In this document: piece after piece, positions 21,308 through 32,300 of the stretch
Layout: each line of letters begins with the position of its first letter
Numbering within the stretch: position 1 is the first letter of the stretch
Assembly (NCBI GenBank): GCA_000149265.1
Contig: CH001517.1
Coordinates: 215,703 to 279,702, forward strand
DNA length: 64,000 nt
DNA from: Ciona savignyi
Taxonomy: Eukaryota > Chordata > Ascidiacea > Phlebobranchia > Cionidae
Reading direction: 5' to 3'
Program-made: the position numbers and the translations under genes
Notes under the pieces: model-generated
The model's database searches: none
What the model was told of the DNA's origin: nothing
The model's input: the letters and a program-made list of their open reading frames with translations, nothing else

Positions 21308-22075
21308 CAAATTTCCGTGTCCTTTGTCCCCTGCGCTGAACCTGTTTGCGCTTCTTAAAAATGCCACGGTGGTGACGTCTAAATATCCATCGAGCTCTTC
21401 GACGGAACCTTCTGGCCAACCATTCCTATGCATAGTACGTATGGCATCCGACAAGTCAGATAGATACTCATTCGTCACCCAGCTTCTCAGCTGGTGGTGG
21501 GTTCAGAAGAGCCGCCAACTCCTTATTGAAATCTCGTGATCATGATACTCCTCGCGTTTGCTCCATCTGGTCCCCTAGCCGCCAGTTCATCCTCCGTACT
21601 GGTCGCGGTGCGCTGACCTGCATTGCAGAGTCGCTTCTTACTTGGATTCAAAGGTAGCCACCACAGCGCCTGTAGTGGGACGATACCGCCATTAGGTTGC
21701 CGAAATCCCTTCCGCTCCTACCACAGGAAAGGGGAAGGCTTGTCAAAGCCGTGCTCACGCGCGATCCTATCGGTACTGGCCATGCTTTGACATACCGAGC
21801 AGAACAGGCTCCCTGAGCCGTCGTACCTTATCGCTCCGTTCTGACTGTTTTCTCCGTATCCGTTAGACAGCGTCATTTCCGGTCCAGTTCCATTTCCATG
21901 TTTACGTATGCCTACGGGCGTTCCAAGTCCTGGAATATTTTTATGAATAGGTTTAACAGGAGTTAGGTACTTAGGGGTTGTTATCCCCGCACCAAGAATT
22001 TTCCATCCAGTCTGTCGGCTTCTGGGAAGGAATATGGTCATTTAACTCACAAAAAGAGGAGGCAGGCCCCCCAAC
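21190..22075 (-). pseudogene. R2-like N-terminal region
   Basis: Reading leftward: a Cys pair FCSVCQS near 21800 with TDRIAREHGF after it, a region reading STEDELAARGPDGANARSI (about 21570-21600), then LSDLSDAIRTMHRNGWPEG and SVEELDG (21390-21460), then SANRFSAG and KSCGIPTGGSR (21240-21350). The DLSDAIRTMHRNGWPEG block recurs at 29.26 kb on the plus strand, following a Myb-like end, which places it in the N-terminal half. Several frames are needed. Confidence 0.65.
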
Positions 22076-22239
22076 CGTTCCTTTGTTCAAAAGCATCGCC
22101 TCGCGAATGACAAGCCATTACCCGCGCTTCCAAGGGAGTAGCATTTGCTTGGCTTAACAAAAGGGGACGGATGACGAGGGATTTGGCTATTGTACGGCTG
22201 TTGAATGTGACTACCTATCATGATCAATGGGTCAAAAAC

Positions 22240-22740
22240 ACCGTGCCTTTACGCATTACCGAAACCACTAGCGTATACTTCGCGGGTGCGGACCCGAGTA
22301 ATAAATAATCGGAAATATTTTAAGGCTCCGTTCAATGGCGCATACCGACATGATATTATACCTTCTCGTATGGATACCCCCCATTTTGCAGAAGTCTTTT
22401 GTCTTCGTCTATCTAGGGATTGCTCTCCTTGCCCCAACAATGAAACCAATGAAGTTGATTCGTTCTTTATCATCTACGCTTTAACTATTTCTCCACTTTG
22501 TGTTCTTATCTCCATCATAAGGACAGGCTGCGTCGATTATATATATCTTGCCTTCGGAATCGGTTGCTAAGACGTCAGGTTTGATGATGTTTCCAGTGGA
22601 GGTGGGGATGCGAGGTTCAGTTTGAACTTTCCACTTAGTCTTCCGAAGATGGTCGATGAGTACTTGCAGAACACGATTGTGATGTTTGATCCTCATTTTG
22701 TTGGTCGTATGGCAACGTTGCATAACCCGTGATCTCTTTG
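22240..22740 (-). pseudogene. R2-like CCHC-endonuclease-C-terminus fragment
   Basis: Reading leftward: MQRCHTTNKMRIKHHN (end of the knuckle), endonuclease NIIKPDVLATDSEGKIYII with DAACPYDGDKNT, then C-terminal pieces around MSV.AIE.SLK at about 22340. The 3' UTR follows at 22230-22310 with a partly decayed version of the stem-loop. Frame changes lie between the endonuclease and the C-terminus. The short gap 22076-22239 shows nothing. Confidence 0.75.
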
Positions 22741-22809
22741 TCTAATACACAGTTTCGACATAGAGTAAATATTTGCGCCGATCCCACAGAGTATTTTTGG
22801 CTATGTATG

Positions 22810-23215
22810 ACGTGGTATTTCGGTTCCTTACCATAAGGCACTTGCGTATACTCCGTGGGTGCGTACCCGAGTTTAACACGTCAGGGCCATAAATAACCGG
22901 AAGATTTGTTAAGGCTTCCTTCTATGGCCCGTATTGACATGAGATGTAATTTGCCCTTACCAAGAAGGTGGTCGTTAGTGCGGTCCTCCCTATGTATCGC
23001 CGAATGGATTTCGCGTAGGCGGAGTATTTTTCAATCTTCGCCGCAGCGGCCCTCGTTTGGTAGTCTCCTCCCCCTTCGTCTATTACCTAGAGATTCCCTC
23101 CGGATCCGTGGCCAAGACATCTGGCTTTATGACATTTCTCCCAGGAGTTGGGATCAGCGGCTCTTTTTGGGTGCTCCAACTCCTCCTGTAAAGATGTTGA
23201 ATTAGAATCTGCAGA
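22810..23215 (-). pseudogene. R2-like endonuclease tail, C-terminus and 3' UTR
   Basis: Reading leftward: KEPLIPTPGRNVIKPDVLAT near 23110-23180, then a KIEKYSAYAKSIRRYIG segment near 22995-23040, then MSIRAIEGSL near 22920, stop, and 3' UTR words near 22820-22880. The AT-rich endonuclease is followed by a KY-type segment that looks more like the GC-rich family, so this copy may itself be recombinant. It meets the next copy head to head at about 23216. Confidence 0.65.
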
Positions 23216-24431
23216 AGGCGGAGTACTTTTCAAGCTTCGCCGCAGCGGCCCTCGAGAGGGAGTTGTTCAAATTAATCCCCGGCAAAAGGCCTTCAGGTCA
23301 GTGGAAGGATGTGCTGAAAACATCCTTCTACTTGATACCTTATTGAAGTGTGCGAGAAAATCGAGACGCCGAAAAGACCTCTCCATTGACACGGTGGGAC
23401 ATCAAACAACCTTTCGGGCCTTAAAACGCCATAATATTCCTAGTCCTTTCATCGAAATAATCCAAGATCTGTACTCGGAGGCCAGTACAAACATATGGCT
23501 AAAGGGCGAAATCTCCAAGGAGATCCCGATGAGGAATGGCGTAAAGCAGGAGTGCCCCTTCTCCCCAATTCTTTTAACCTAGTAATTGATGAACTTTTCA
23601 AAGAGCTGCCAGACGAACTGGGCTTAGAAGCCAAGGGTGGTAAGATCAACGCCTTAGCTTTTGCTGATGACCCTACGCTTATAGGAAAGTCACCGAGAGG
23701 CGCACAGGAGCTTCTGAATAGAACAATAGATTTCCTGAATAGACGGGGGCTTAAATGTACAGCCAGCGAAACATCCGGCTGGAGTATGAGATAAGCGTAC
23801 TCTCTCCAGCAACACCTGTGGATGAAAAATAAAAGTACGCTGGCGAAAGTCCTGTTCGACAACGCCCCAGTCGATCCGGCCGGACCACCTATAGGGGAAT
23901 TTGAATAAATATTCATGGAACGATTCTCCAGCAATCCCATCGCTGACGAAGAAGAACCAATAAAGATGGATCACCCACACCCGGGGAAAACATCTACGAC
24001 ACAGGTAACTGAGTTAACCCCCCTTCCTTGCCATCGAAAACACCGACCTACCCGTTGCCCCCTGGGAAGCTGGATAAAGTTCCTCGGTATTATGATCGGA
24101 CCCCATGGATCCTGCATACTGCAGCGAAAAACTTATCTCCGAAGCACTAAAGCGTCTGATGGGGGCCAAGCAGAATCCTTAGCAAAAGATCTACATGCTG
24201 AAGAACCATAGAATTCCTTGGTGAAGATACAGTCTCTCCATATCTGAACAGACACAACAAACACTATACTGGGTAGACCAAAAGGTCTGGCGCACTGTTA
24301 AAAAGATCCTACACGCGCCGGGGTGCCTCTCGGACAATTTCATCCACCTTGATAGTCGAAATGGAGAACTAGGCATTTGCTCGATAACTATATGGACGTA
24401 TGTCGCTAAAATGCGTCTTAGAAGCAGATAT
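23216..24431 (+). pseudogene. R2-like RT fragment, plus strand, motif A deleted
   Basis: Plus-strand frames: QINPRQKAFRSVEGCAENIL, then CARKSRRRKDLSIDTVGHQ. Relative to the 19-kb copy about 8 residues spanning FIVFLDIAKAF are gone, including the first catalytic Asp. Motif B MRNGVKQECPFSP and motif C LAFADDPTLIGKS (FADD at 23660-23671) remain in two frames. At 23790-23960 an N-terminal block (AYSLQQHLWMKNK, LAKVLFDNAPV) interrupts the order before the RT thumb resumes at KFLGIMIGPHG (24.08 kb) and LYWVDQKVWRTVKKILHAPG (24.28 kb). It is broken at 24431 by an insertion. Confidence 0.8.
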
Positions 24432-26246
24432 CCCCTTCCATGAGTTTACTATCACCACTTTTGTAATGGATTGGTTAATGTAATGCTTCTGGTTTATTGT
24501 TGTTTTGGTTTTGTTTGTTATATTGTTTGTAAGCTTTCCACTTTATGTGTCACTTTGCATTTATCTATGGTCACTTTGTACGTAAGTTGCACCTCTTCAG
24601 GCGTTCTTGCCGTTTCCACACGCACACACGGTTTATCAATTGTCCGGCACTAATTGTTTTTCGAGCTCTTACCGTTGTCCGGCCTGAACGATTGTGTCGG
24701 GGCAGTTCTCGTTGTACCTCCCAACAAGTGCGCAGTATTTTCCTTCCTAGAGCTTTGGGCGTATCGTGGTTGAGTATATGGAGTATTGTACGGCGTATTG
24801 AGTACTGTACGGCGTATTGAGTATTGGACGGTATATTGAGTATTGTACAGTGTATTGAGTGTTATCGAGTACCGTTATCGGATACCAGTTGACGTTGTCG
24901 CAGTTTTTATTATTCTTTTATCTTTTACGTTTTATTAAATCGCCCTATCGTAATGGCGTATTATTTATAGTAGACTATGGCAGACAGGTCTCACGATTGG
25001 CCGTTAGAACAGGGTTCTGGGACCACACTTCTATATTAGGTGCAAAAGCCGTAACACTTTTCTCACCTAAATACTTCCCTATAATTTAGTTTTATTGCCA
25101 GTCACTTTAACTATAATATTTATTTACCTCGTATTACATTTACATTTATTACCTTTTCTTTATTTATTCCCCTATCCTCCCACTGCACACTCCTCTCACA
25201 AAGCTATAACTTTTGTTTTTTTATTTTGTTTTTATTATTGAGATTAAATTGCTTTGTTCACAATTTTACAATTTCACCATTACTTTATTGGCCCAATGTT
25301 TTACTGCTATTTACAGCATGCTATTTTATTTTTATCATTTCACCAGTTTAGTCACAAGGGTTTTTACTGTTACTGGCATGCCGATGGCAATTTGTATCTT
25401 GCAGTGCTGTTTTTCTTTTAGTATTCCCCCTATTTGTTACCTTACTGCATGCCACATCCTATTAGTTCTTCACCAGCACTTTGTTCTATGCACTCTTATA
25501 ATGCACTGTTTTTCTTTTCTTATAGCAGTCTATAAGACCCATACTGCCCAGAAATTCTTTTTTCCAGTTGCAAAGAAATTCCATCGGCGGAAACGTTTGC
25601 TCTTCCACCTTCCCCGGCTCATTCACCTGCTTATTGCCGGCGGCTGCAATCCTCTTTTCTGCGATGATGACCCAATAAAGTTGAGATTTGACAGTGCAAC
25701 CGAATTACTGTGGAGACTTCACATTCAACTGTTTCGGACTTACTATTCATAAGTTACACACAAAAAACTGAAGCTTGCTGCTGTTTGTCTTTATCATAAA
25801 TTAGTTTATTTATATATTCTAGAGCCGTAATGTTCTGCACTTAAAGTGCTTTATTTATTAAACATAGTGCAATAACTGTTTTTGCACCAAAAATAATTTA
25901 TTGTCTGAAAGTGTGTTTTGAAACGGTTTTTTAACCACTGGTGGAATTTCATTTTAGGGGGTTTTTATTTTTCCACTTAATCCCAAAGCCGGCTCCCCCC
26001 TCAGTACTGGGTCGCGTTTGCACACTTTTACTCAAGACTTAATTAAATAACATCAAATTTAATTAGTTAATTTTGATTTAATTTGTTTCGTTGAAACTTA
26101 TTTGTATTATTGTAAGGTTTAACGGCCACGTCGTTTTTATTCCCATAATTTGTAATGTGTTTTTTATCCTGTCTCCTCAATGTAAAATAATCGTTTTATT
26201 CTTTCTCACTGTAACGAAGGAGCGAAAAAATAAACTAAACTAAACT
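24432..26246 (+). mobile_element. 1.8-kb insertion with (TAAAC)n 3' tail, interrupting R2
   Basis: The R2 frame stops after MRLRSR at 24431 and resumes at LGEEPTIKSLQQHR from about 26268; intact copies have only about 25 residues between these points. The inserted DNA ends in AATAAACTAAACTAAACT at about 26229-26246, the kind of short-period tail left by LINE or SINE insertion. It is AT-rich, has a 19-bp tandem repeat at 24781-24856, and a 179-codon plus frame (25213-25752) that is hydrophobic at first and matches nothing I know. Family unknown. Confidence 0.55.
24781..24856. repeat. 19-bp tandem repeat, four units
   Basis: Four consecutive 19-bp units of the form GAGTATTGTACGGCGTATT with one to four changes each, starting at 24781, 24800, 24819 and 24838. 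A decayed fifth follows. It lies inside the 1.8-kb insertion. Confidence 0.85.
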
Positions 26247-26740
26247 CGCAGGTTAAAGCGGATGCTAGGAGAAGAACCAACCATCAAGTCGCTACAACAA
26301 CATCGTATGAAGACCCTCTCCCAGCAGGTCCAAGGATACGGCTCAGGAAATTTTAATAACAACTACGTCAACGGCTGGTTATGAGGATCGACCAGATTGC
26401 TCTCTGGTCGCAACTACGTGCAAGCCTGCGCACTATGCACGCAGACCCTGCCAACCCGTGAAGCAGTTTCTAGAGGAAGATCCGGCACCAACAACATCTG
26501 CCGAAACTGCGGGTTGGAGGAGACATTGTTCCACATTCTGCAGAAGTGCCATAGGACCAATAAAATCAGGATCGCTCGTCGTAACGCAGTTTTGCAGATA
26601 CTAATTCAACATCTTTGCAGAAGGAATTGGAGCATCCAAGAAGAACCGCTGATCCCAACTCCTGGTGGGTAATGTCATAAAGCCAGATGTCTTGGCCACG
26701 GATCCGGAGGGAATTCTCTATGTTATAGACGCAGCGTGCC
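26247..26740 (+). pseudogene. R2-like pre-CCHC to endonuclease fragment, plus strand (first of two)
   Basis: LGEEPTIKSLQQHRMKTLSQ, then a TGA before the usual TGSTR, then LSGRNYVQACALCTQTLPTR, CCHC knuckle CRNCGLEETLFHILQKC, and NVIKPDVLATDPEGILYVI (26.67-26.73 kb) after a one-base shift at about 26668. It stops at YVIDAAC and jumps back to an earlier R2 region, so the next copy begins at 26741. Confidence 0.8.
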
Positions 26741-27535
26741 ATCAGACGTTGTATTGGGTGGACCGCAAGGTACGAAGAGCGGTTAAGAAAATCATACATG
26801 CACCCAGGTGCCTCGCGGACAACTTCATTTATATGACGCAAAGATATGGCGGGTTGGGGGCATTTGTTTCGTAGTTGAATGGGCGTACGTTGCGAAAGAT
26901 GCGCCTAAAAAGCAGGCTTGCCAAATCTCAGGACCCTGCAATTTCTGTCCTGGCTCCTACTCTATTCAGCAGAACAAAAGCTGTTATAGGGGCCAGGCTT
27001 ACGAAATTAATTGGAGAAGAACCTACCATCAAGACTCTGCAACAACATCGCATCAAGAGCTTCTCCAAGCAGGACAGGGCTACGGCTCCAGTCATTTTAG
27101 TAACATTCATTCCAACAGCTGGTTAACAGGATCAACCAGACTAATAACTGCCCGTAAAATCGTGTAATTCTGTGCACTCCGGACACAGACCATGCCAAAC
27201 CGCGAAGCGGTCTCGAGAGGAAGAATCGGCACGGACACCATCTGCCGAAACTGCGGGCGGGCAGAGGAAACACTGTCCCACATCCTGCAGAACTGCCAAT
27301 GGATCAATAAGATCAGGATACAACGGCACAACGCGGTTCTGCAGGTACTTGCCATCTACGTAGGAGAAAATGGAAAATACAAGAAGAGCCCTATATCCCC
27401 ACTCCTACGGGCAGTGTCATCAATCCTGATGTTCTGGCCACGGATCCTGACGGAAATCTATTTGTCATCGACGGCGGCTGCCCCTGCGAGGGAGACAAGA
27501 ACACCCTCGTCAACGCAGCAATAGTAAATTTACAA
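26741..27535 (+). pseudogene. R2-like post-RT to endonuclease fragment, plus strand (second of two)
   Basis: Begins with TLYWVDRKVRRAVKKIIHAP (RT thumb), RYGGLGAFV, MRLKSRLAKSQDPAISVLAP, LIGEEPTIKTLQQHRIKS, WLTGSTRLITA, LRTQTMPNREAVSRGRIGT, the knuckle CRNCGRAEETLSHILQNC near 27240-27300, and the endonuclease NPDVLATDPDGNLFVID near 27425-27475. Two stops and at least two frameshifts. The repeated return to an earlier domain after the endonuclease shows tail-to-middle joining of copies. Confidence 0.8.
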
Positions 27536-27584
27536 AAAACAGGTCAGCAAATATACACCACATAAAACATCAATTCTGCATTAT

Positions 27585-27768
27585 TTAGGTAAGACCCCGA
27601 CAACAATCACCTTCGTCGGATACGTGGTGGGAACTAGTGGAGCAATACCGCCGCAGACAACACACTTCTGCAAGCAGGTAGGTCTTGGTATAGGCAAACT
27701 AGACCTTATGTCGGTACGGGCCATAGAAGGAAGCCTCAAAATCTTCCGATTATTTATGGCCCTGTAAT
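27585..27768 (+). pseudogene. R2-like C-terminus, plus strand
   Basis: TITFVGYVVGTSGAIPPQT, then LDLMSVRAIEGSLKIFRLFM before a TAA at about 27766. It is the plus-strand equivalent of 12600-12750. This is the extreme C-terminus of the R2-like protein and follows the 27.5-kb endonuclease after a short gap (27536-27584). Confidence 0.8.
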
Positions 27769-27883
27769 ATTAACTCGGGTACGCACCCACGAAGTATACG
27801 CAAGTGGTACTTCGGTAATGCGAAAAGACACGGCGTTATCGGACCTGACCTTGTGGTAAGGAATCGTGACACCAAGTCAAACA
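27769..27883 (+). other. R2 3' UTR with perfect 7-bp stem-loop
   Basis: Follows the R2 stop codon. Arms CGAAGTA (27790-27796) and TACTTCG (27808-27814) enclose an 11-nt loop. The same element occurs at 12487-12599, and weaker versions at 22230-22310 and 22820-22880. The UTR ends near AAGTCAAACA and is followed at once by 28S-like sequence, which marks its 3' end. Confidence 0.65.
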
Positions 27884-27912
27884 TAGCCAAATGCCTCGGT
27901 CGTTATCTAACT
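27884..27912 (+). rRNA. 28S rRNA gene scrap: downstream flank of the R2 insertion site
   Basis: TAGCCAAATGCCTCG (27884-27898) is identical to the conserved 28S sequence immediately 3' of the R2 cleavage site, and the next bases retain a partial match (TTATCTAA against TCATCTAA). It directly follows an R2 3' UTR in the correct orientation, as a genuine R2 insertion would. After about 27912 the match ends. Confidence 0.75.
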
Positions 27913-28506
27913 CTGTTCGAGAAAGTTTTCGGCCAATAACAGTGGGTGAATGTTCCTTCCTCCGTCTTAAAAACGGCAGACTAATGGCCGACAGAAACTT
28001 AATGCAAGCCTGTGCACTGCGTACTAAATCCTGCCCCTCCCCGTGAAGCGGTCTCAGCACAAACACAATCTGGTCAAGAGTCGGCACAGACACCATCTGG
28101 CGCAATCACGGGTTGGCAGAGGAAACACTGATACACATCCAGCAGAGCCGATACTGAACCAACAAGATAGGATCCAATGGCGCACAATGCAATTCTACAG
28201 ATACTCCTACACATCTACGTAGTAGGAAAGTACAAAAGCCCTATATCCCCACTCCTACGGGAAGTGTGATCAAGCCTGATGTTCTAGCGACGGACAACAA
28301 AGATAATGTATATGTCATCGACGCCGCCTGTCCCTACGAGGGACTTGGAAACTACCTTGAAAACACAGCACCGACCAAAATGGACAAGTACTTCGTAAGA
28401 CCCCTGGAAGAATTACCTTGGTCGGATTCGTGGTGAGGCCTCGTGGCGCAATGCCACTACAGACCGAACACATCTACCGCAGACTCTGCACTAGGCACAT
28501 ATATAT
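27913..28506 (+). pseudogene. R2-like CCHC-endonuclease fragment, plus strand, decayed
   Basis: LMADRNLMQACALRTKSCPS near 27975-28040, a knuckle with two metal ligands lost (WRNHGLAEETLIHIQQSR, where the first Cys pair is gone), endonuclease SVIKPDVLATDNKDNVYVID near 28266-28325 with PD-x13-D retained, then LVGFVV and RGAMPLQT near 28415-28465. More decayed than the neighbours. The end meets the 28S fragment in a short AT run. Confidence 0.7.
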
Positions 28507-28660
28507 ATAGTTACTCCCGCCGTTTAAGCACTGTACAGAAATCACATTTTGACGCAAAGCTTTGTTTTAATTAAACAGTCGGATTTCCCCGGCTCGTACC
28601 AGTTCTAAGTCGGCTGTTCGACGCCGGCCGAGACGGGCAGCGAGGCTTGAGACGACTCAG
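28507..28660 (-). rRNA. 28S rRNA gene fragment ending 13 nt before the R2 site
   Basis: Read on the minus strand this contains GCCGACTTAGAACTGGTACG, AATCCGACTGTTTAATTAAA, ATGTGATTTCTG with CAGTGCT, and AAACGGCGGGAGTAACTAT, all in 28S order. Two internal deletions (after AACAAAGC and after CAGTGCT) of roughly 30-35 nt each, and several substitutions, mark it as a pseudogene piece. The fragment stops at CTAT, 13 nt upstream of the point where R2 inserts. The upstream part (28620-28660) is less conserved and its limit is uncertain. Confidence 0.88.
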
Positions 28661-29325
28661 AGCATTTCAATAACACTTACTCTAACAACTGGTTATCAGG
28701 ATTGACCAGATTGATCTCTGGCCGCAACTACGTACAAGCCTGCGAACTCCGCACGCAGACCCTGCCAACTTGTAAGGCAGTTTCCAGGGGAAGATCCGGC
28801 ACCAACAACATCTGCCGAAACTGCGGGTTGGAGGAGGAGACATTGTTCCACATTCTGCAGAACTGCCATAATAAGATAATAATACATCGTCATAACGCAG
28901 TTCTGCAGATATTAATTCAACATCTTTACAGAAAGGAAATGGACGATACAAAAAGAGCCGCCCATCCCAACTCCTGGGGGCAATGTCATCAAACCCGATG
29001 TCTTGGTCACGATCCAGACGGAAATCTCTACCGTACGAGGGGGGGAAACGACTCCCTTACTAATTAGGAAAGCGACCAGGTATAGGGCGTACCTGGAGGA
29101 GCGCAGGAACCAAGGTAGGGCTCAAGACGAGCCAGCCATAATGCCAGTAGAGGAAGAACCCATAACGGACGACCCCCGAGTTGTCCCGGACGAGTTTCTG
29201 AACCCACTGCCAGCTGAGGAGCTGGAAGACGAATGCGTAGCCGACTTGTCGGATGCCATACGCACTATGCATAGAAATGGTTGGCCAGAAGGTTCCGTCG
29301 AAGAGTTCGATATTTAGACGCGCAA
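28661..29325 (+). pseudogene. R2-like chimera: CCHC-endonuclease followed by Myb end and linker
   Basis: First half: WLSGLTRLISGRNYVQACEL, knuckle CRNCGLEEETLFHILQNC, and KPDVL near 28997 with a shift before the second catalytic Asp, which is lost. From about 29040 the frame changes to an N-terminal part: IRKATRYRAYLEERRN (resembling the end of the Myb-like region), an acidic linker, then ADLSDAIRTMHRNGWPEGSV (29240-29300) as at 21.4 kb. It ends at a stop after VEEFDI. This is a second tail-to-head R2 join. Confidence 0.75.
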
Positions 29326-32300
29326 ACAGATTCAGCGCAGAGGACAAAGGACAATACACAATTTGTTTTAACCGTTATAACGGGTAAAATGAATTTATCT
29401 TTTTCTTATAGTACTTTTACGGACACCAATAATAACATACAGCCAAACAAACCTTTTGTAAAATTGTGTGTTTGACCAATAAGCACTTTATACATCGGCT
29501 CAGTTATATTAGTGAACATCCCCTTACCTTTATGTAATCTTGCAAATGTCAGTGCCTGACCCAACCCAATTTCATTTATGGTGTGCTCCATTTTGAATAT
29601 TGTAAAAGCACTGTAATTAATATAGCTGAAAGGTGGCAACTGTTTTTATGTTCGAATACCCACTGATAAAAAACATTTCTTTTTGAAAAGTCCAATTCTG
29701 GTTAGTTTCTAAGAACATTTAATTGGATTAGGCCTTCTTTTTTGGGTATAAAGTGATAAATAAATAGTTTGGGACATTGCTACACACTGCAGATGGGAAT
29801 TTTAAAGGTGATTACATAGAGAATTTAAAACTGTTAACCTGACCTGTATAAACCAGGTGTACCTTTTAATCAGTTTATTTTACAGTTGGGATAACCGAGA
29901 GTAAAGCATCAAAAAAATGGCAGCTGTTTTACGGTTTGACCCTCGTCCGAACAATGTAAACCAAGATGTGACGAATGCCATTTTCAAGAAAAACCAGTTT
30001 TGTTTACTACCATGACCGAGATGTAGACGACTGTAAACACATTTAGTGTTTTTATGAATGAGTGGGGACTTCCCCTGCACAAGGGACATCCCCTGTATTT
30101 GTTTACATCTTACAGCTGTGTATGTGAGACTTCGGATCGATGTACTTTGTTTTGTTGTGTGTGTACTTTTTCGTGTGCAAGAAATGGTTTAAGGAATTAT
30201 ATGTACTGCCGTATGAACGAGTTTAAATAACTTGTGTTTCGCCCATTTTATCAAATAAATAAATAAAAAATACGGTTTAAAATTTCTCCATGTAATTGCC
30301 GTGTTATGCAAGCTGTTGGGAGTTTTTCAATATCCGTGGATTTGAATATAATGATGTAATGCAACTAAATTAGCATGATTCTAGTATAACAACGTTAACT
30401 TGCATAAAATCCATGAATGGTAAAAAATGTAGATTTCTGTAATCAATAGAATAGTTCTACTCCAATTCATTATGTGTCCGCAGTAGGTTTCAATCGTAGC
30501 TTGCATTCCGATGGAGAAAAAAAGCCATCTTTATTATCAACACGACAAAACTTGGTGGATTTGACAATGAAAGGCACGGATACCTCATTACCACCCAGTA
30601 TTAAAAGGCGTTTTTCTGCTAAACTATATTTTAATAAATTTCGAAGCATCGGCGGAAAGAGGTCGTTCGTTTTTTTTATTTAATAGTCGCTGCGGGTTGG
30701 GCTGAGGCTACCCCTGACGTTCTAGCGAGCCGCGCTGTAAACAAGGTTATATCCTTTCAATTCACTGGACGCTTCATACCACAAAAACGCTGCCTCTGAC
30801 TTGCAACGTCATTATGTCATAGTTTTAGTTAGGTTCATGTTACTTTTTAGAAGGTATATAGGACAGACACACTTACGTGGCGCCAAAAAACTTTCTTAAG
30901 GGCATTTATAACGTCCTCAAACAATTACGGTGAGACAACGCTATATAGTGATAACCACGTCACACAAAAACAATAAAAAACGGATTATACAGTTATATAC
31001 ACGTCATACGCTGACGTTTGACGATGTTGTCTTTTCTGTCGTCGAACAGGCGCTATACATATTTTAATACACATAAAATAGTATTCTGCAATAATAAATG
31101 TTCAATAAAATAAAAGTACGAGTAAGGTAACAAATCCGAGAATATATGGAATACAGTCCTTGGCATTCCTTTCTTGGGCTCTGTCACTTAAAATCCTCCC
31201 ATAGAAAGTCTTCAATATTTTCACTATTTAAAATCGAAGCTTATAGATCTGCAACCTCATCCCAAAACCCTACAAAGTTTACTTAACATTTTTGAGCTGG
31301 TAGCCCTCTATTTTGTTATACTGTAGCTGGTGTTGGTCACACGCCGTCTATAAATATGGGGAAAGGTACCACATCGACAATAGTAAATTTATCTCTTTAA
31401 ATCCTGTTTTAGACAAATTCAAGCACTATAACAATTGTTGAAAAATAATATTACACTACCGAATTTTATTTAACATTTTTGAGCTGGTAGGCCTACCCCT
31501 CTATTTTAATATACTGCAGCTGGTGTTGGTTATACGCCATCTATAAATATGGGTAAAGGTATACGCCATCTATAAATATGGGTAAACCACCACCACCACA
31601 TCGACAATAGTAAATCTAAATCCTGTTTTAGACAAATTCAAGGACCATACTAATCTTTGAAATACAATACGACAATACCGGGATGCTCTGACAACCTAGT
31701 ATAATGTGAAATCACAGTTGTAACGACATATCTGTGGATGGGCCCGCCGACGTACACGAGACATTTCTTGTGTTCCGCATTTAATGGGATATAACACGGA
31801 TACCGAATCTTATATTTTGCCTGGGTAGCATTTAGTATACTCTGTAATATTTGAAGAAACATGCACATGTGCACATACATCGGTAATAACTGCGTCATTT
31901 GTTTGGATCTTTAGTCATTTTTATTTAGCAAGAATGTTGTAACAGAACCGTGTCCTTGGTGTGCACGGGTTGTTTTTTTAAATAAATAAACCATCTCTTC
32001 CAAGTAAAACGTTTCTCAAATAAGAATGCTGCTAAGTAAGAAATACCACCCCAAATGTTGGTTCCCTTAGGCACTGGGTCACACTTTTCCATTTTCTATT
32101 TAATATTTTCCATTCTCTATTAAACTAAATAAGTGTTTTTTAATGTCAAGTTTTCTTCGATGTTATTAAACATGCGACGTACCTTACATTGAAATCACTA
32201 CGTCATTTGTTTACACTTGAGGATTAATATTATAAATGAGAATCGTAACAATGTCATTGTTATCGCGAGTTGCGCAATATCTCCTTCATGTAATATTTTT

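Noticed and set aside
25213..25752. 179-codon plus-strand frame as a host membrane protein
   Set aside because: Its hydrophobicity follows from T-rich DNA, there is no recognised domain, and it lies within an insertion; kept only as part of the mobile element.
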